Notes: generated by a model from the sequence alone, not told the origin. A stretch of DNA of 64,000 bases from Pyrocephalus nanus (GCA_038380795.1 CM076267.1:16227501-16291500); one strand, 5' to 3'; shown: positions 1 through 18,823, numbered from the stretch's first letter. Numbers and translations are program-made.

Positions 1-450
1 AGGAGGAAGGTCCTGGTCTAGTGGGAGTGTGGGTTCTGCTAATGCTTCTGCCTGCTGGTTTATGGCACAGCAGTGGCACAGCATCTGGTGACTCTGTAAC
101 AGGTTCCTGTCTGTTCCTCATGTACTCCAAAATGGCAATTTGCAATATCCAATTCTGTCCTCAAGGAACATAATTTAGTTCATAAAGAACTGTCCAATAA
201 ATTTTTGATATGTTTTACTGGGGTGTTGGGTTACCTTGGTCGTCCTGCTCTTGAACCTCTAATGCTTACAGCTTAACCCAACTGAGCTGTCCAAGTTGTG
301 ACTGTCAGCACCTGAATGTACTCGGTGCAGAGCTGGCTGACTGACTGTTAGGAGCATCCCGTGTGTTGCACTAACTGGGTTTCCGGCTCTGGTTGCGTAG
401 ATGTATCTCTGCCTCTTGTCACTTCTCTTTGTTCCTCTCTCTTCCTTCAG
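1..450 (+). other. RETREG2 intron (partial)
   Basis: AT-rich, stop-filled sequence upstream of the first recognisable exon, with a polypyrimidine tract and AG at 441-450. I see no exon here. The preceding RETREG2 exon (first membrane hairpin and linker) is not in the window, so this is the 3' part of an intron. Confidence 0.8.
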
Positions 451-3400
451 TTCTGCATGAGTGTCTGTTCAGGCTGCCTGATTCTGGCTGTAGTTGGACA
501 CTATGTTCCAGGCATAATGATCTCCTACATCATTTGTGAGTATAACCAGCTCTCTTGAAAGCTGAAACATGACCTAACTGTGTTGTTGATATGCTGGTAG
601 AAGCAGATTTGTGGTTTTCTGAAGGGGATCTGTGCTAGATGATGAATCAATACAGGGAGTGTGCTCTGGCAAGTCTCTCCAAGTGCGTGCATGCGTGCAG
701 TACAACTGCAAAGGCAGGAGAGGGAGCCCTCTGCTCCCTGCGGCTGAGGCTGTGCTGCCGAGGCGCCAGGGAAGATACTCTCTGTATCGAGTGTTGTTAA
801 TGAGTCTGTGTGTTTGGTAAATAGACCTTTTTCACTGCATCATGAGTCCCTAATAACTGTTCTGGTGGTCTGCTGCAAGCACATCTACATATGAGCTCTG
901 TGCTTCTACCCTTATAGAAGTTTTGATCATACTTAGTTTTAATAACCTCATTTCAGGGCTTGTGTTGCATGTTGGGGCTGGGATGTAGTGGCTGAAGAAA
1001 AGGACTTACACTTCATCTTAACATAAATCTGTATTCTAACAGAGATCTGGTGCTAGAGCCCGGTTAATCAAGCAGCTTTGGAATGAGTAAGAATAGCCAT
1101 GGATGAGGATTTTTAGGCAGTCAGATGGGAAAGCAGATGCCATTCAATTGCATTCCCCTTGATTCAGTCTTCCTCGGTGGCGCCACGGGGAGGATTGGGT
1201 TGTGCTTGATCTGTCTCACAGTCACTGCATCCTGTGTCCATAGTGCTCAGCATTCTGCTCTGGCCTCTGGTGGTCTACCATGAGCTGATCCAGAGGATGT
1301 ACACACGTTTGGAGCCTGTCCTGATGAAACTGGACTACAGTATGAAGGCAGAGACACTGCACCACAAGCATGAGAAGAAGAGTAAGGACTCACCTTCTCT
1401 CTGGCTTTTCTGGGTGCGGTAATCCCAGGGTGAAGCCCTAGCAAAGGGACAATAGGAGACCACATCTGTCAACACTGTGTGGTGAAAAGCTCCAGAGGAG
1501 CAGAGGAAAGCAGGTGGAAACTTCAGGTTTATAGGGAGAGCAATAAGGTGCTCCCATGTGATCCTGAGAACAGCACACAAGAGCAACAGATTATGGTTGT
1601 CTCTGGGAACCCTGTACACTTTCACATGGCAGTAGAAGTAGTGGGAAAGTGATGTATAAAGGCAGAAAATTCCTTCAGTGTCATGTAAAACCTTTCTTCT
1701 CTTTCTCATAGAGCGACAAACGAAGAGCGAGCCTGCAGTAGGTGATGAGCCAACAGCAGAGACAGAGAGTGAGAGTGAGGCAGAGCTGTCGGGCTTCTCC
1801 CCAGTGGTAAGAGCACAAAGAGCTGAGCAGAAACCACTCCCTCCTGTCAGATCTGTAGCAGCTTGAGAGTCAGGCGGTGGTCTGAGTACAGCTGTATTGA
1901 TAACAAACAGCAGAGCACTAAGTCATTTCTTAGTGGAGAAGGGTACGTATTTGATGAAGGTCACTGTCTCCGATCTGGGTATTGAGAATTCAGTGCCACA
2001 GTGCTGGTGAGGACATGCCCCAGCCTCCTCCTGACCTCAGAATGACTTTGGTGGTTATACTTCATGCTCAGAGAACCTGAGTGTCTCTTGAAGAAATGAA
2101 CTCTGGTGTAATATACGGGGCCTCTTCAACACCGGAAAAGGGAGATGAGCAGCACTAGTGTGTCTTATACTGTTCCCTACTCTCAGTCAGACTGTGTGTG
2201 ACTTTTCTATATTTGCACTGCAGAAACAGATCAAGTTTCTTTCTTTACAGGAGCTTGAGGCATATATAGCTGGGCTGTGAGGTGGGAAGCTTCAGTTTCC
2301 AAAGGAATGTGGATACTTGAACCACTGGTTCTTGTAGAAGGCTTCATTGGGCTCAGCGTGAATACAAACAGGAAGGGGTGTTCTTTTTCTTGGTGATCCC
2401 AGGAAAGGAAGAAGGATCAAAGTCTTCTGAGGCTCCCGCAGTCTGATCCCATCTTGTACTCCCTCTTTTGGGTTTTTGACTGAGAGCAGGCAAAGCTTCA
2501 GGCAGTGATTTGTTGCAGGAAAGCCAGTGAGCTGAGACCGCCCTTCCCTGTAGTGCAGTGAGCACTTCGCCCAGCATACTGTCCCTCCAGCAAAGACTTC
2601 TGCCTGGAAGCTCTGGAGGCACCTGTAGGCAGCACTGTGAGCCAGACACACATGAATTTGTCCCTCTGCCTTCATCCCATGTAGGTGGATGTGAAGAAAA
2701 CTGCCCTGGCACTGTCAATCACAGATTCTGAGCTCTCTGATGAGGAGGCTTCTATCCTGGAAAGTGGGGGCTTTTCTGTCTCAAGGGCTACCACCCCACA
2801 GCTGACAGATGTTTCTGAAGGTATGTGATGCCTTGCTGCCCCCCTTACTCTGGATGTTTTGTCTCAGAACAGTGAGCCTTATGAATGGGAGGACAGGGAG
2901 GGAACCCAGGTATTTGCATGGGAAAAGCATTGAAAGGAGGAAAGAAAAGCAGCACAGCATGCTGTGACTTCATGGCTGATCATAAACTGGTCCCAAGTGG
3001 ACATCTGCCTCTAATTACTGCCCCACAAAGCAATGCTGTCTTGTGACACCAGCAAGGGAGCAAAGGCACTCACAAAGTCCCACAGAAATAACTGTGTGGA
3101 TAGTCACACACCTATATATGATGCTGGTGAAACAGGTCTGACACGTCACCCTGTCAGACTTCCTAGCTCAGAGGAGGACTGGTTAGTGGTGAGGAACGTG
3201 GAGGTACCCACTCGGATGTGGTCACTTGGGTGTCTGAGGAGGAGCACACAGGTGATGTAAGTGCCATTTCCCTGACCCTGAGGGTTTTCGTGGGGGGCTC
3301 TAGATGCAGAGAGCATGAGCTGGTGCAGGAAGTCTACTCTGAACACAGAGTACATAGAACATGATGACAAAAGGGACACTTCCGTGTGAGTCATGCCACT

Positions 3401-4278
3401 GAGAAAAGGGGATAACTACAGACCTCTTCCTGCTGTGCTCCAAGGATGGGGAAGATGCCCAAAAGTCAGCCATGGTGTGTCATCTGGGAGAAGGTGGGTG
3501 GGAGGTAGAGTTGAGAGAACCTGTGCCTTAATGCTGGTGCCTTTCAGACCTGGATCAACAGAGCCTGCACAGTGAGCCAGAGGAGTCATTTTCCAAGGAC
3601 CTGGCAGAGTTTCCATCCGTGGAAGAATATCATTCCAGAGACCTGGGACCACAGAGTGATGAAGATGCATTTGGTGTGCCCCTGGGTCCTGAGCTTGCCC
3701 ACGCTGCCTGTGAGCTGGACTCAGCAGAGAAAGAGGCCGCGGACTCTGACCTCTCCATCCTTCACCTTGCATCTCCTCTCCATTTTGTAAATACGCACTT
3801 CAATGGGAGTGGTCAAGCGGCAGGAGGCAGCGCAGAGCCAAAGACTGTCCCTGCCCCGGGCCTGGGCATCTGCATTAACACGCTGAGTGAGGAGATTGTC
3901 ACCACTGCCATCACCACGGCGGTGCAGAACACCCTCTCTGCTCTGCTGCGGTCCTCAGAGGCCAGCGAGGGGCCCTCCCTCTCTGAGTTCCTCCCCACCG
4001 AGCCTGAAGAGAAACTGAGTTTCCAAGCACACCTGTCAGAGAGTGAAGTGGTGGAGACAGAGACAGAAGCTTCACCAGAGGATGAGGAGGAAGCAGATGA
4101 CTTTGAGCTACTAGATCAGGGGGAGCTGGAGCAAATGGATGTAGAGCTAGGGCTTGGAGAGGAGCAGGGGACACAAGAGTCTCCTGCCGCTCCATCTCCC
4201 TCCTCTGCTGTGCTTGCTGAGCTGCCAAAGCAAGGAGATGAGGAGGAGGCAGTGATGACCGCAGCATCTATGTCTTAG
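451..4278 (+). CDS. RETREG2: Reticulophagy regulator 2 (FAM134A), 3' part
   Basis: Exons 451-535, 1244-1381, 1712-1806, 2685-2820 and 3548-4278 join in frame to give the last 394 residues; the 5' exons lie before the window. The product is a reticulon-homology ER membrane protein of the FAM134 family, which curves ER tubules and acts in ER-phagy. The first two exons encode the second hydrophobic hairpin ([12 protein letters not shown], then [15 protein letters not shown]) followed by an amphipathic helix. The third exon starts an acidic, serine-rich cytosolic tail. The last exon carries [12 protein letters not shown] and, near the C terminus, DDFELLDQ (about 4098-4121). This is the LC3-interacting region of the family: an aromatic residue, two others, then leucine, flanked by acidic residues. 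The stop is TAG at 4276-4278. The next gene, ZFAND2B, lies on the same strand, as in mammals. Identity is very likely; splice sites are hand-called. Confidence 0.94.
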
Positions 4279-5230
4279 GTCTTCTTTGTGCACCCCCTTT
4301 TCCTCCATCATCACTGGAAAGAAGGAAAAACTCACACAGTGAACATGCAGCGGGTTTTTAAATGTTTGTGTTGACTGGGATGGAAATGCGTCAGTGTTAA
4401 TGTGCTGTGTCTGGAATAATGAATCCTTTCCATCCTTCTAGAGCCCGGCCTTCACTGGCTGAGCAGGAGGCCCTGCAGCTGGGGAGGAGTCGGCTCCTAG
4501 AAGCCTTATGCCACAACTGAAACACCAACCCCAGCAAACGCTTCCTAGTAATGGTGCAGTATTTCGGTCTGTCTTCTGTTTGTCTTTCGTTTTGCACGCA
4601 GAGTACCGAGCTAGCTGTAGCTGCTGCTAATACCCACATCCCCAGTAGGACATATGCAATCTTATTTTATTGGGTTTTTAAATGGCTAAAAGTGTAAATA
4701 ACTTTAACTTTCCTTGGTTTTGTTTGGGGGAGAGGGAGGGGGTGCATAGTCAAACATGGCTCTCAGGGGCTAGTGGACGGAAAGGGGTCTTTGGAACAGA
4801 GGGTAGCAGTAAGGGGACAAAAGCAGATCGATGCTATGCAGTGAAGAGACCCCCTCCTGCAAACTATTCCATTTTTTGTGTCACTGCTGTAACAGGGTAT
4901 TGGGTGATTTTTTTCCCTGTCCTGTTTGAGTTCTGCTACTGGGTGGCTGTGGAGTTGAGTTTTTTGCAATCAATGAAATTAACTCCTAGCCCTGTTCAGT
5001 ACTCCAGTTTCTTGCTGTCATGGCATCTCATGCCTTCTTCACCCCTGACCCCGCTAGCACCCCTTCTGTGCTCAGCTGGGAATCGTAGCATGGCACCTGG
5101 AGGCTCCGAGGTGACTGGAAGAGAGCCAGGAGCTCTGTAAGCAGAACATCCGTGGTTTGCGTCCCCTTGGGGCAGGGGGAGGGTGAAGGGAATTCCCCCG
5201 AGTTTGAGCTGTCCCATGTGGGCAGAGACG
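4279..5230 (+). other. RETREG2 3' UTR and flank
   Basis: Non-coding sequence after the RETREG2 stop. No canonical AATAAA or ATTAAA is visible on the plus strand. The nearest candidate is a weak AATGAA at 4972-4977, so the cleavage site is uncertain. ORFs here are short and look random. Confidence 0.55.
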
Positions 5231-5442
5231 CTTCTTGCTGGTCCTTTTGGGCTCCGCCTTGCCCCGAGCCTTCCCTCGGCGCTCCAGCAGGTCTCCGGAG
5301 CTGGTTTTGCTGCCGGCGGTGCTTGCGGAGGGGGGGACGCGGCGGGCTGGGCGATGCGGCCGGGGCGGGGCTGCGCTCGGGCCCGCCCAGCACCCCCGCC
5401 GGAAGCGGGCGCGGCGGGGCCGCCGGTGCCGGTGCGGCCGCC
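5231..5442 (+). promoter_or_regulatory. ZFAND2B CpG-island promoter
   Basis: GC- and CpG-dense stretch (it continues into intron 1 to about 5960) directly upstream of the ZFAND2B start codon. It holds several GC boxes and a CCGGAAGC ETS/GABP-type site at 5399-5406, about 40 bp before the ATG. No TATA box is seen, consistent with a housekeeping promoter. Confidence 0.7.
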
Positions 5443-8400
5443 ATGGAGTTCCCGGACCTGGGCGCGCACTGCTCCTGGCCCGCCTGTCAGCGCCTGGGTG
5501 AGCACCGGCGGTGCCGGGGCGCGGGCACGGCTCCCGTCCGGGCGGCACGGCCGCGGGCCCGGGCTCGGGGCTGGGTGGTGCGGACCGGGCAGCCCGGCCT
5601 GCGGGGAGGCGGCGGGGCGGCGCCGGGCTCCGGCTGGTGCGGCGGGGGGTGAAGGGCGAGCCGTGCAGCCCGGCTTGCCCTTGGCCGAGGGGTCACTGTC
5701 CTTGCCGCTGCTAGACCGGGGCTGGCTGCGGTGCCGGTAGCCCGGGGACACGGCTCTGCCCGGGCGGACAGCGGCTCTGGGCCGGGGACAGTAGGGAAGG
5801 GCCCTCGGTGCCGCAGGCTGGGGACGTCGGACACGGCGGTGCCGAGGGGCCGCTGGGGCTTGTTCGTCTCCCGGTTACCCGATGGGTGAATCCCATGGTG
5901 GCTGGGGCGGCGTCGGTCGCCACCGGCTTGAGGCCGGCAGCCCATAGGGAGCTCGGTGAGATTCCAGGTGCTAGTCCTGATCGCGGGGAGGGCACGTTTT
6001 GAGGAGTAGCCCTGGGTAATTTTAAGATGTGGCTATGGAGCTGCAGATCTTTCGTTTCCGTGCTGGGGGATGAGAAGTACGGCGCTGGCTTTGCTACGGG
6101 TCAGGGTTGTGCCCTCGGGAAGTGGAGGAGGCCCCCGGGCTGCAGGTGGGCAGTGCTGACCTCCATGCTCTCTGTCCGCCGCATCTCTCCACTCCCAGAC
6201 TTCCTGCCCCTGAAGTGCGATGCCTGCGAGCAGATCTTCTGCACCGACCACATCACTTATGCCCAGCACAACTGCACCTCTGCCTACAAGAAGGTAAGTG
6301 CAGAGAGGAGATCTCATCCACCCTCCTGTATGGAGCTGCTGAGTTTTTCCAGCCAGGGGTCAGAATAATCTGTGACTTCTTTGGTCACTTGGGCAATTCC
6401 CATTTAGGATGTGTGCTGAGTCTGAAGGTGCCCCTGAAAGCCAGGGTATGCATCTCTGTGCCACAAACATTCAGCCTTCCCTCTCCACTGAGTGAAATGG
6501 TTTGGGCATCTCCCAGCCATACTGTCTTCCCTTCCCAGAATGTGTATCCATGCCTGTGCACCAGCTGTGCAAGCTGGTTGGAGGGTGGTGAGCAGAATCT
6601 CCAACTGCAGCTGTTGCTGTAGAAGCCATGATAGGCAGGTCCAGAAAGGGAGGGAAATGGCTGTACAGCACTCAAGGTTGCCCAGCTACCTGCTCCCAGC
6701 CCCTTTTTGTTATCTCTGCAGGATGTGCAGGTCCCAGTGTGTCCCCTCTGCAACACCCCAGTCCCTGTGAGGCGGGGAGAGATGCCTGATGTTGTGGTGG
6801 GTGAGCACATTGACCGTGACTGCAAGTCCGATCCTGCACAGCGCAAGCGCAAGGTATGAACCTAATGCTCTCTGCTTGGCTGCTGAGCTCTGCTGGGTCC
6901 CTGACAAAGCCTGGGAGTGGGATGAAAACAACACAGATTCCCCCTGCCCAGTGCTTTCCCTGTTGGCACAGGCTGAAGGCAAGGACGGTGAGCTGGAGGT
7001 GTGAGCATCCATGGGGATTTGTGAATGCAGTCTGAGGCCTGGGATGGAGTGGGGCTGGGCAGCCACCTGGGATGTGAGGATGGGAAACTGCATGCTGCCA
7101 TTAAGAAAATGCAGTCAGCAATTAGTTGCACCATCTTGCCAGGAGATGAAATTGCTGCAGGGAGCTGGTCCTGTAGGAATCCAGCCCAGCAACAACTGAA
7201 GGCTCTGGACTGTCCCCACTGCACTGGCTTGGAAGGCAGGAGTGCCTGGGCGAGGCATGCTTTCTCCTGCTCTGCATTCTGTGGTTGTGGAAACCCTCAT
7301 CTTTGGAGACCAAAGCACCAATGAATTACTAATAAACTATCTAAAGAAAGCTAGTATTCAGAGACAAACTCTAGAGCCCTGCAGATAACACACGGGTGAG
7401 AAAAGCTGGTCAATGCACAAGGCCTGGCATGGAGGAAGGGGACAACACTAGACCTGCAGTGCTGTGCTCCTTTTCACTGCTGCTGTGTCATTTTTTCAGA
7501 TCTTCACCAACAAGTGTTTGAAGCCTGGCTGCAAGCAGAAGGAGATGATGAAGGTAATCTGTGACCAGTGCCACAAGAACTACTGCCTCAAGCACCGGCA
7601 CCCCCTGGACCATGACTGCAGCGGGGCAGGGCGTCCCCTCTCCAAAGCAGGGTGAGGGCCTGGGGACAGACAGGCTGGCACGGATGGGGCTGTGCTTGCC
7701 AGATGGGTGATAAGAAAGAGTCTAGCTCCTTCTGGCCTGTCGTCTGGGGCTGCTGCATTCTCACACTCCCTACCAGGTGTGGTGGGGTGTCCTCCAGCAG
7801 TGCCAAGCACAGATGTATGCACAGTCTCTCTCCAGTAGCAAAAGCTGCTGATAATGCCCACTGACTGCTTTGCTCTTGCTTCTTTGCCCATCTCATTATT
7901 CTGGAGCTGGTAGTTTCTGCCTATCCTGGTACATGGTTTCAGGTAGAGAAACAGCACTTGAAACTCTTGGGAATAACTGAGGCACAACATGGGTACTCTT
8001 GGGAGGAAGAGGGGCGGGGAGCCAGGGAGGCCTCTTGCTTATCCAGCTTCATCTCAGGGTGTTCAGTGCCCAGGAACAGCTTGTGATGGTTAAACAGTTG
8101 CTCACAGGCATCCTGTCTGTCCTAGGCACGCTGCAGTTACGAGAGCCCAGGCATCCTCCTCCAAAATAGTCACTGCATCAAGCAGTGGAGCTGCCCGGCC
8201 AGCAGACAGTTCCTCTTCTCCGGCCTCTGCCAGGTAAGGTGATGGCCTAACTTGCAATTCCGAGGTGGGCATGACCAGTCTCAGCCTGGCTTCCCATGGA
8301 ATGCTGGAGTGACAGCTTCTTGTGCATCAGCAGAACTCAGTACTAGTACTAGAGCTCCCTGCCTTGGTAAAAACCCAGCTTCTTTCCTGTTTGCAGGGGA

Positions 8401-10000
8401 GGCAGAGCAGCTGTATTGCAGAGTCGTAGCACCTCCCCTCCAGCTGCCATGCTGCTGAATGGGCTGGTGAGTGGCTTGGCCTGGGCATTTGGGGTGGGTT
8501 TGGGTGGTTCCTGTGACTTGAGAAGTGACTGCCACAGCTGCTTTGTAACCCACATTCTGCAGAGAGTATGTGGTCCTAGCTGGGCTTTCCCTGGCAAACA
8601 AGGATCCTGGATGCTCCATGGGAAACCAGAGCTTGCAGCTATGCTGCATTTGGTGCTCATTTTCCTCCAAAGGGATAAAGTGCACCAGCCACTTTCCCCA
8701 GGTGTTGTCTTTCTGTTCTCCAAGCCAAGGGTGGAGGAGGAGACGGGAAGCTGCTTCCCACTTGTATTCTTGGCATACTCCTGTATTAGCAGACAGGGGC
8801 TAATCCTCCCATGGGCAGGGGGAGAGCACTGCAGGTCTGTCCTGAGCCCTAGGCCTTCACCTTGGCTGTGTCTGGCCTTCTGGAGAGAGGAGATTCACCC
8901 ACCCTTGGCAGATCAAGACTGTACCTGCCACGTGTCCCTTAGGGCTGCTTACTGCCCCCCACCCTGGCTAAGCCAGTGACAAGGTGTTTTGTTTCAGAGT
9001 GAGGAAGAGGCACTGCAACGAGCTCTGGAGATGTCGCTGGCAGAGTCAGCAGGCAGCTCAGTGCAGCCACCCAGGTACAGCCCCAAAACACGTGGTGTGT
9101 CACGCACCCAGCCTGTGTGTGAGAGGTGCCTGGGGAAGCATCATGTGGCTTTGGGATGACATTTCTCTCAGCACGTGTCTCCATATGATGCCTCTCTGTG
9201 GCTGACAGGGGAAAAAAGGAAGAGTCTAGAGCCATCAGGGAGCTCTGTTCAGCAAGCAAGCCCTCAGCCCTTGGGGGAGCTGGGAGGGGATGGTGACTGA
9301 CACAGAGAATAGGGCGAGCATGACAAAGGCAGAAAAGGGTTGTTCACAGAGGACACCCGGGAGCTCACGTCCTCAGGCACAGCGCCCAGTGGTGCTAAAA
9401 GCACTGTCTTACAGTCTGGAGTTTAACATGGCTCTCCTTGGCCCAGAGTGGTAGCTGCCAGCCCCAGCTGGATCCTCTGCTCCTTCCCCAGCCCCTGGCT
9501 TCTTCAGGGTGATCCTCAGTTGCTCTCCACCCTTAGTTATGCTGGAGAGTTGCAGTGAGATGCTGTCACTCCAAAGGGCTCTGAGCATTGGGCCCATGAG
9601 CCCGGGGGTGGCTGAGGCACATAATGCAGTGTTGTCCCAGCAGCACGCAGGAGGAGGAGGATCTGGCACTGGCCCAGGCACTGTCAGCGAGCGAAGCCGA
9701 GTACCAACAGTCGCAGCGGCAGGTGAGTGAGGCTGGCTATAGGCTCTACACTGTCACGGGGTTGATCCTGCCTAGCTATGTCATGGAGGGAGCTTCCCTG
9801 CATTCTGCTTCCTCTGCGCTCTGTCTAGGCTGGCTTTCTTCACCAGGAGGGCAGCCCAGCCTGGGCTGAGCACACAGCCCCGGGGACTTAAGCACTGGAT
9901 TTGTAGGACAGCGGAGAAAGCCTGTCTCCTCTTGCTCACTCTGTGCTTCTTCCTGTTCCAGGCACACAGTTCAAAGCCATCAAACTGCAGCATGTCATAG
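5443..10000 (+). CDS. ZFAND2B: AN1-type zinc finger protein 2B (AIRAPL)
   Basis: Nine exons join in frame to 269 residues: 5443-5497, 6199-6293, 6722-6853, 7500-7651, 8126-8233, 8397-8466, 8998-9074, 9641-9722, 9962-10000. The start MEFPDLGAHCSW matches the family. Two AN1 zinc fingers follow: CDACEQIFCTDHI with HNC in exon 2, and CLKPGCKQKEMMKVIC with CDQCHKNYCLKHRHPLDHDC in exon 4. A variable linker leads to two ubiquitin-interacting motifs (EEEALQRALEMSLAES and EEEDLALAQALSASEAEY). Family members are ER-associated ubiquitin-binding adaptors of the proteasome and p97/VCP that help clear mislocalised or pre-inserted secretory proteins. The protein ends in CSMS, a CaaX-type box that fits prenylation and membrane anchoring. 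ZFAND2A is the alternative name, but the UIMs, the CaaX box and synteny favour ZFAND2B. Confidence 0.95.
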
Positions 10001-11215
10001 GCAGGAGAGGCAGGGTGTGCCAGCAGACACGAGATCCTGCTTGTGACCCAAGGAGCGGCTCTAGCCTCCCACATGGATGCTGTGGGGTTCTGGCCTGGGC
10101 ACTGGTGACAAGAGCCCTTCACCAGGGACAGCTCATCTCCCTGGGAGCTGTAAGCCACTGAACACACACTGGCACCTCAGCCCTAGCACCTGTATAAAAT
10201 TAGTGCAGCAAGTCACTGATACTCCTGGGGAAATGAAGACGGTGCAGGACGAGGCTGAGCACACACTGACCAAAGCAGGCAGCAGCCCAGGGTCTGCACT
10301 TACCCACAGCTGCCACAGCCATGTCACAACGCTGGTGGGACTGTGGAGTGAGGGCAGAGCCACGTGGGGACATCTCTGCATGCTCGGACATACAGCTGCC
10401 GGGATGCAGCTACCCACTGCGGTAGCAGGGGGCTGGATTTCATGCTCTCGGGAGGGCCCTGCCAGTCCCTCAGAAAGAACAACTGTGGCTGGGATGGTCT
10501 CTTGCCTGGACACAGCACAGTTGAATGTGCAGCCTCCCGGCAGTGTGAAAGCAGCCCCTTCCCTGCTCCCCACACCCTCGGTGCCTCCCTGCTGTTTGCA
10601 TGCACAAGAGCACGTTGGGCCTTACCCCACCTAGCTGGGGCACAGGACCTCTCTGAGACTGAATGGAGCTGTGTTTCCTTTCTGGTTTAATATAACAAGG
10701 GCCATTAACTGAAAAGTAACCTTGGCGGTGACTTGACTGTGCCATGTGGCTTGCATGGGAGGGCTGCAGCTGCCTTCCTTCTGCTGGCTGCTCTCTGCTG
10801 CCCTAACCTACCCCAGAGCCCTGTTTTAATGCTGCTGGGCCAGGAACACCTCCTTCCTTCCAGCTATGCTGCAGGGAATCCCCTTTGGGATAGCAGCAGC
10901 ACAGAACCCCTTAGAAACAGAGCCTTGAGCCTTGAGCCAGCTCTTCCTTGGTGGTGGCTGGAGCTGATGGGTGGGTTGAGGGCATTTGTCCAGTTGGCCT
11001 CTGGCAGGGAGTCTGCAGCTGTTCAGAGTGGTGCTGCTTTTCCTCCTGCTGCTGGAACCATTCTGGCCTACAGGGGCTGTGCCTGGTTCTGCACAGGACT
11101 GGGCTGTCCTCTGAGCGGCATACAGCTGAGGGAGGGGGGGTCTGGCTGGGCTGAGGGAACATTGGGACTTGTCAAAGTGCTGCTTGGGAGAAAATAAAAG
11201 CATAGCACAATGTGC
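10001..11215 (+). other. ZFAND2B 3' UTR
   Basis: Non-coding sequence from the ZFAND2B stop to just past the first canonical plus-strand poly(A) signal. No convincing coding exon is present on either strand. Confidence 0.6.
11193..11198 (+). terminator. Poly(A) signal, probably ZFAND2B
   Basis: AATAAA about 1.2 kb after the ZFAND2B stop, the only canonical plus-strand hexamer seen between this gene and the convergent ABCB6. Cleavage would fall near 11210-11220, leaving about 500 bp to the ABCB6 stop. Confidence 0.6.
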
Positions 11216-11711
11216 AGAGGCACTTAAGGGGAGTGGTCACTTGGTGTCTGGCCCAGAGGGTCACATCTTGGCAGATGGGAGTGCAAGGGGGGGCATAATG
11301 GGGGTGAGTGGGCACCAACTGCCCTGCTTCTTCCTTTCCTATTGGGGTGTGGTCTCCTGCCAAGCTCAGCCTTTTGTGTGGGGCTGATAGCCTGCCTGGC
11401 CCTTTGCCTGCCTAAGCCCATGGAGCTCAACTCGTGGCAGAGAGCTGCTGGTTACCTAAGGGCACAGGCACTAACCCTGCCTCCCCCAAGGTGTGTACCC
11501 TGCTCAGAATACACAGGCAGAGAGCTGAGAAGGACCTGGTTTAAGAAACTACACAACAGCAAAACAAACAGGTACAAATATAGTGGAGTGTCCAACCAAG
11601 CCCCTGCAGCTCCAGGACAGGCTGAGCTTCAGCCCACAGCCAGCAAAGGGCTCCCTGACAGCGTGGGGGCCTGGCCCCGAGTCAGTGTCACAATAGAGAT
11701 GCCAGTCATGC
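11216..11711 (-). other. ABCB6 3' UTR and convergent intergenic space
   Basis: Sequence between the ZFAND2B 3' end and the ABCB6 stop codon. No canonical minus-strand poly(A) hexamer lies in it. The nearest is ATTAAA (plus-strand TTTAAT at 10686-10691), which would make the two convergent 3' UTRs overlap. A non-canonical signal is equally possible. Confidence 0.4.
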
Positions 11712-17535
<5,824 letters not shown>

Positions 17536-18800
17536 CCTGGCAGGTCACCTGCTGCGGAGAGAAGAGGAGCTGAGGCAACTTTTCAGGATGGGCTGTAGTA
17601 CCGCTACACAAAGGGGCCCACGGTGGGATGGCATGGCCAAGCAGCAGGGGCCCTCATGGTTAGGGGCAAGCACTGCTGGACACGGGCACGCAAGATGCGC
17701 TGCATGCAACACACACGGAGACTATTTGCAAGCAGGGTTAGCTTTGCATAAGGATGGCCATGAGCACCACACCAGGACACGCTGTGTGTCCTGGACGCGG
17801 GGGGCAACCTTGAATCAGGTCCCCCAGAGCCACCTGGGTCCCTGGGGAAGCACTCCGACATGGGGACAGAGGGAGATGCAAGGATCGGAAAGCAGAGGGG
17901 TGCTGGGACCAGTCTTGAGTGGGAGGGAACAACGGGGGCGATGCAGCGGCAGCACGGGGCGGGGGGGAGGCGGGCATGTGGAGGATGCTCGGGGAATCGC
18001 GAGGTTGAGCAGGGGAGGGGCAAGGGCAAAGCCAGGGACACACCGGGGAAACATTCGCGCAGAGAAAGGCAGGGGCCGGGCCGGGCCAATGCCCGGCGGT
18101 GCCAGGGCCGCTCAGCTCCGGGACAGGCGGCCGCAGCCCCGCCGCCGTGCAGCCGCCGCGCCCACGCCCGCCCCCTCTCACCTGTCCCGGGCCCGCGGCC
18201 TCGGCCCACTCCGGGCTCCGCGCCGCCACTGCCAGCCGGGCCCCGGCGCCTCTCTGCCCCGCCCCGCCCCGCTCCCCGCCCCTCTCCCCGCCCCGCCATG
18301 CTGGCACCGCCAGGCTCCTGCCCGCCCGCCCTCCCTTCCCAGCGCCGACTTCAACCCCAGCTTGTGTCCTTTCCCTGGGCTCCGGTGCCCAGCCCCAGGC
18401 AGCACGGACCTGCCCCCGCAGCGCCGGGAATGGGGAGGTGCCAGTGCCGTGGGACGCAGTACCGGGCCGGGGGCGGTCCCCGCAGCCGAGGCGAGACGCC
18501 CCGCTCCCGCTTATCGCCGCCGCCAGCCCGGCCCTGCAGTGCCGCGATAGCCCCCGGAGCCCCAGCGAGGCCCTCCCGCCGCAGAGGTCAGGCAGGACGA
18601 AGCACTGCCCTCCCGGGGATAAATATAGCCCTTGCCCCCCCCGCGGTCGGGACCGTGCCCTGGCCGCCGGAGCTCCTGCGGGTTCCTCGCAGCTCCCAGC
18701 TGCCATGGCAGGCTTCTGCTCAGCGGTTTCCTCGGTGCCCGGTACCGTGGCTGAGCCCAGGTGGGCTGCAGTGCCGCAGAGCGAAGAGAGACTCGGACGC
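17536..18800 (-). promoter_or_regulatory. ABCB6 5' UTR exon and CpG-island promoter
   Basis: A pyrimidine-rich acceptor ending CCGCAG on the minus strand lies 16 nt before the ABCB6 ATG, so the coding exon begins near 17551. A matching donor (GACAG followed by GTGAGAGG) lies at 18182/18181 inside a dense CpG island (about 17930-18780). This predicts a non-coding exon 1 with its start near 18200-18300 and an intron at 17552-18181. Long ORFs here in several frames reflect GC richness, not coding. Confidence 0.65.
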
Positions 18801-18823
18801 GGGAAGGGATGATACACCCCATC

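Noticed and set aside
3150..3255. Possible extra RETREG2 exon reading [16 protein letters not shown] with an AG before and GTGATG after
   Set aside because: The exons on either side (2685-2820 and 3548-4278) join in phase and reproduce the family sequence DVSE(G/D)LDQQSL, leaving no room for an insert.
18630..18645. MEF2-like ATAAATATAG in the ABCB6 CpG island
   Set aside because: The first base violates the YTAWWWWTAR consensus and no muscle link is expected for this promoter.
17588..18817. Long ORFs on both strands (up to about 359 codons) upstream of ABCB6
   Set aside because: They lie in a CpG island with few stop codons, are rich in Pro/Arg/Ala/Gly in every frame, and match no family.
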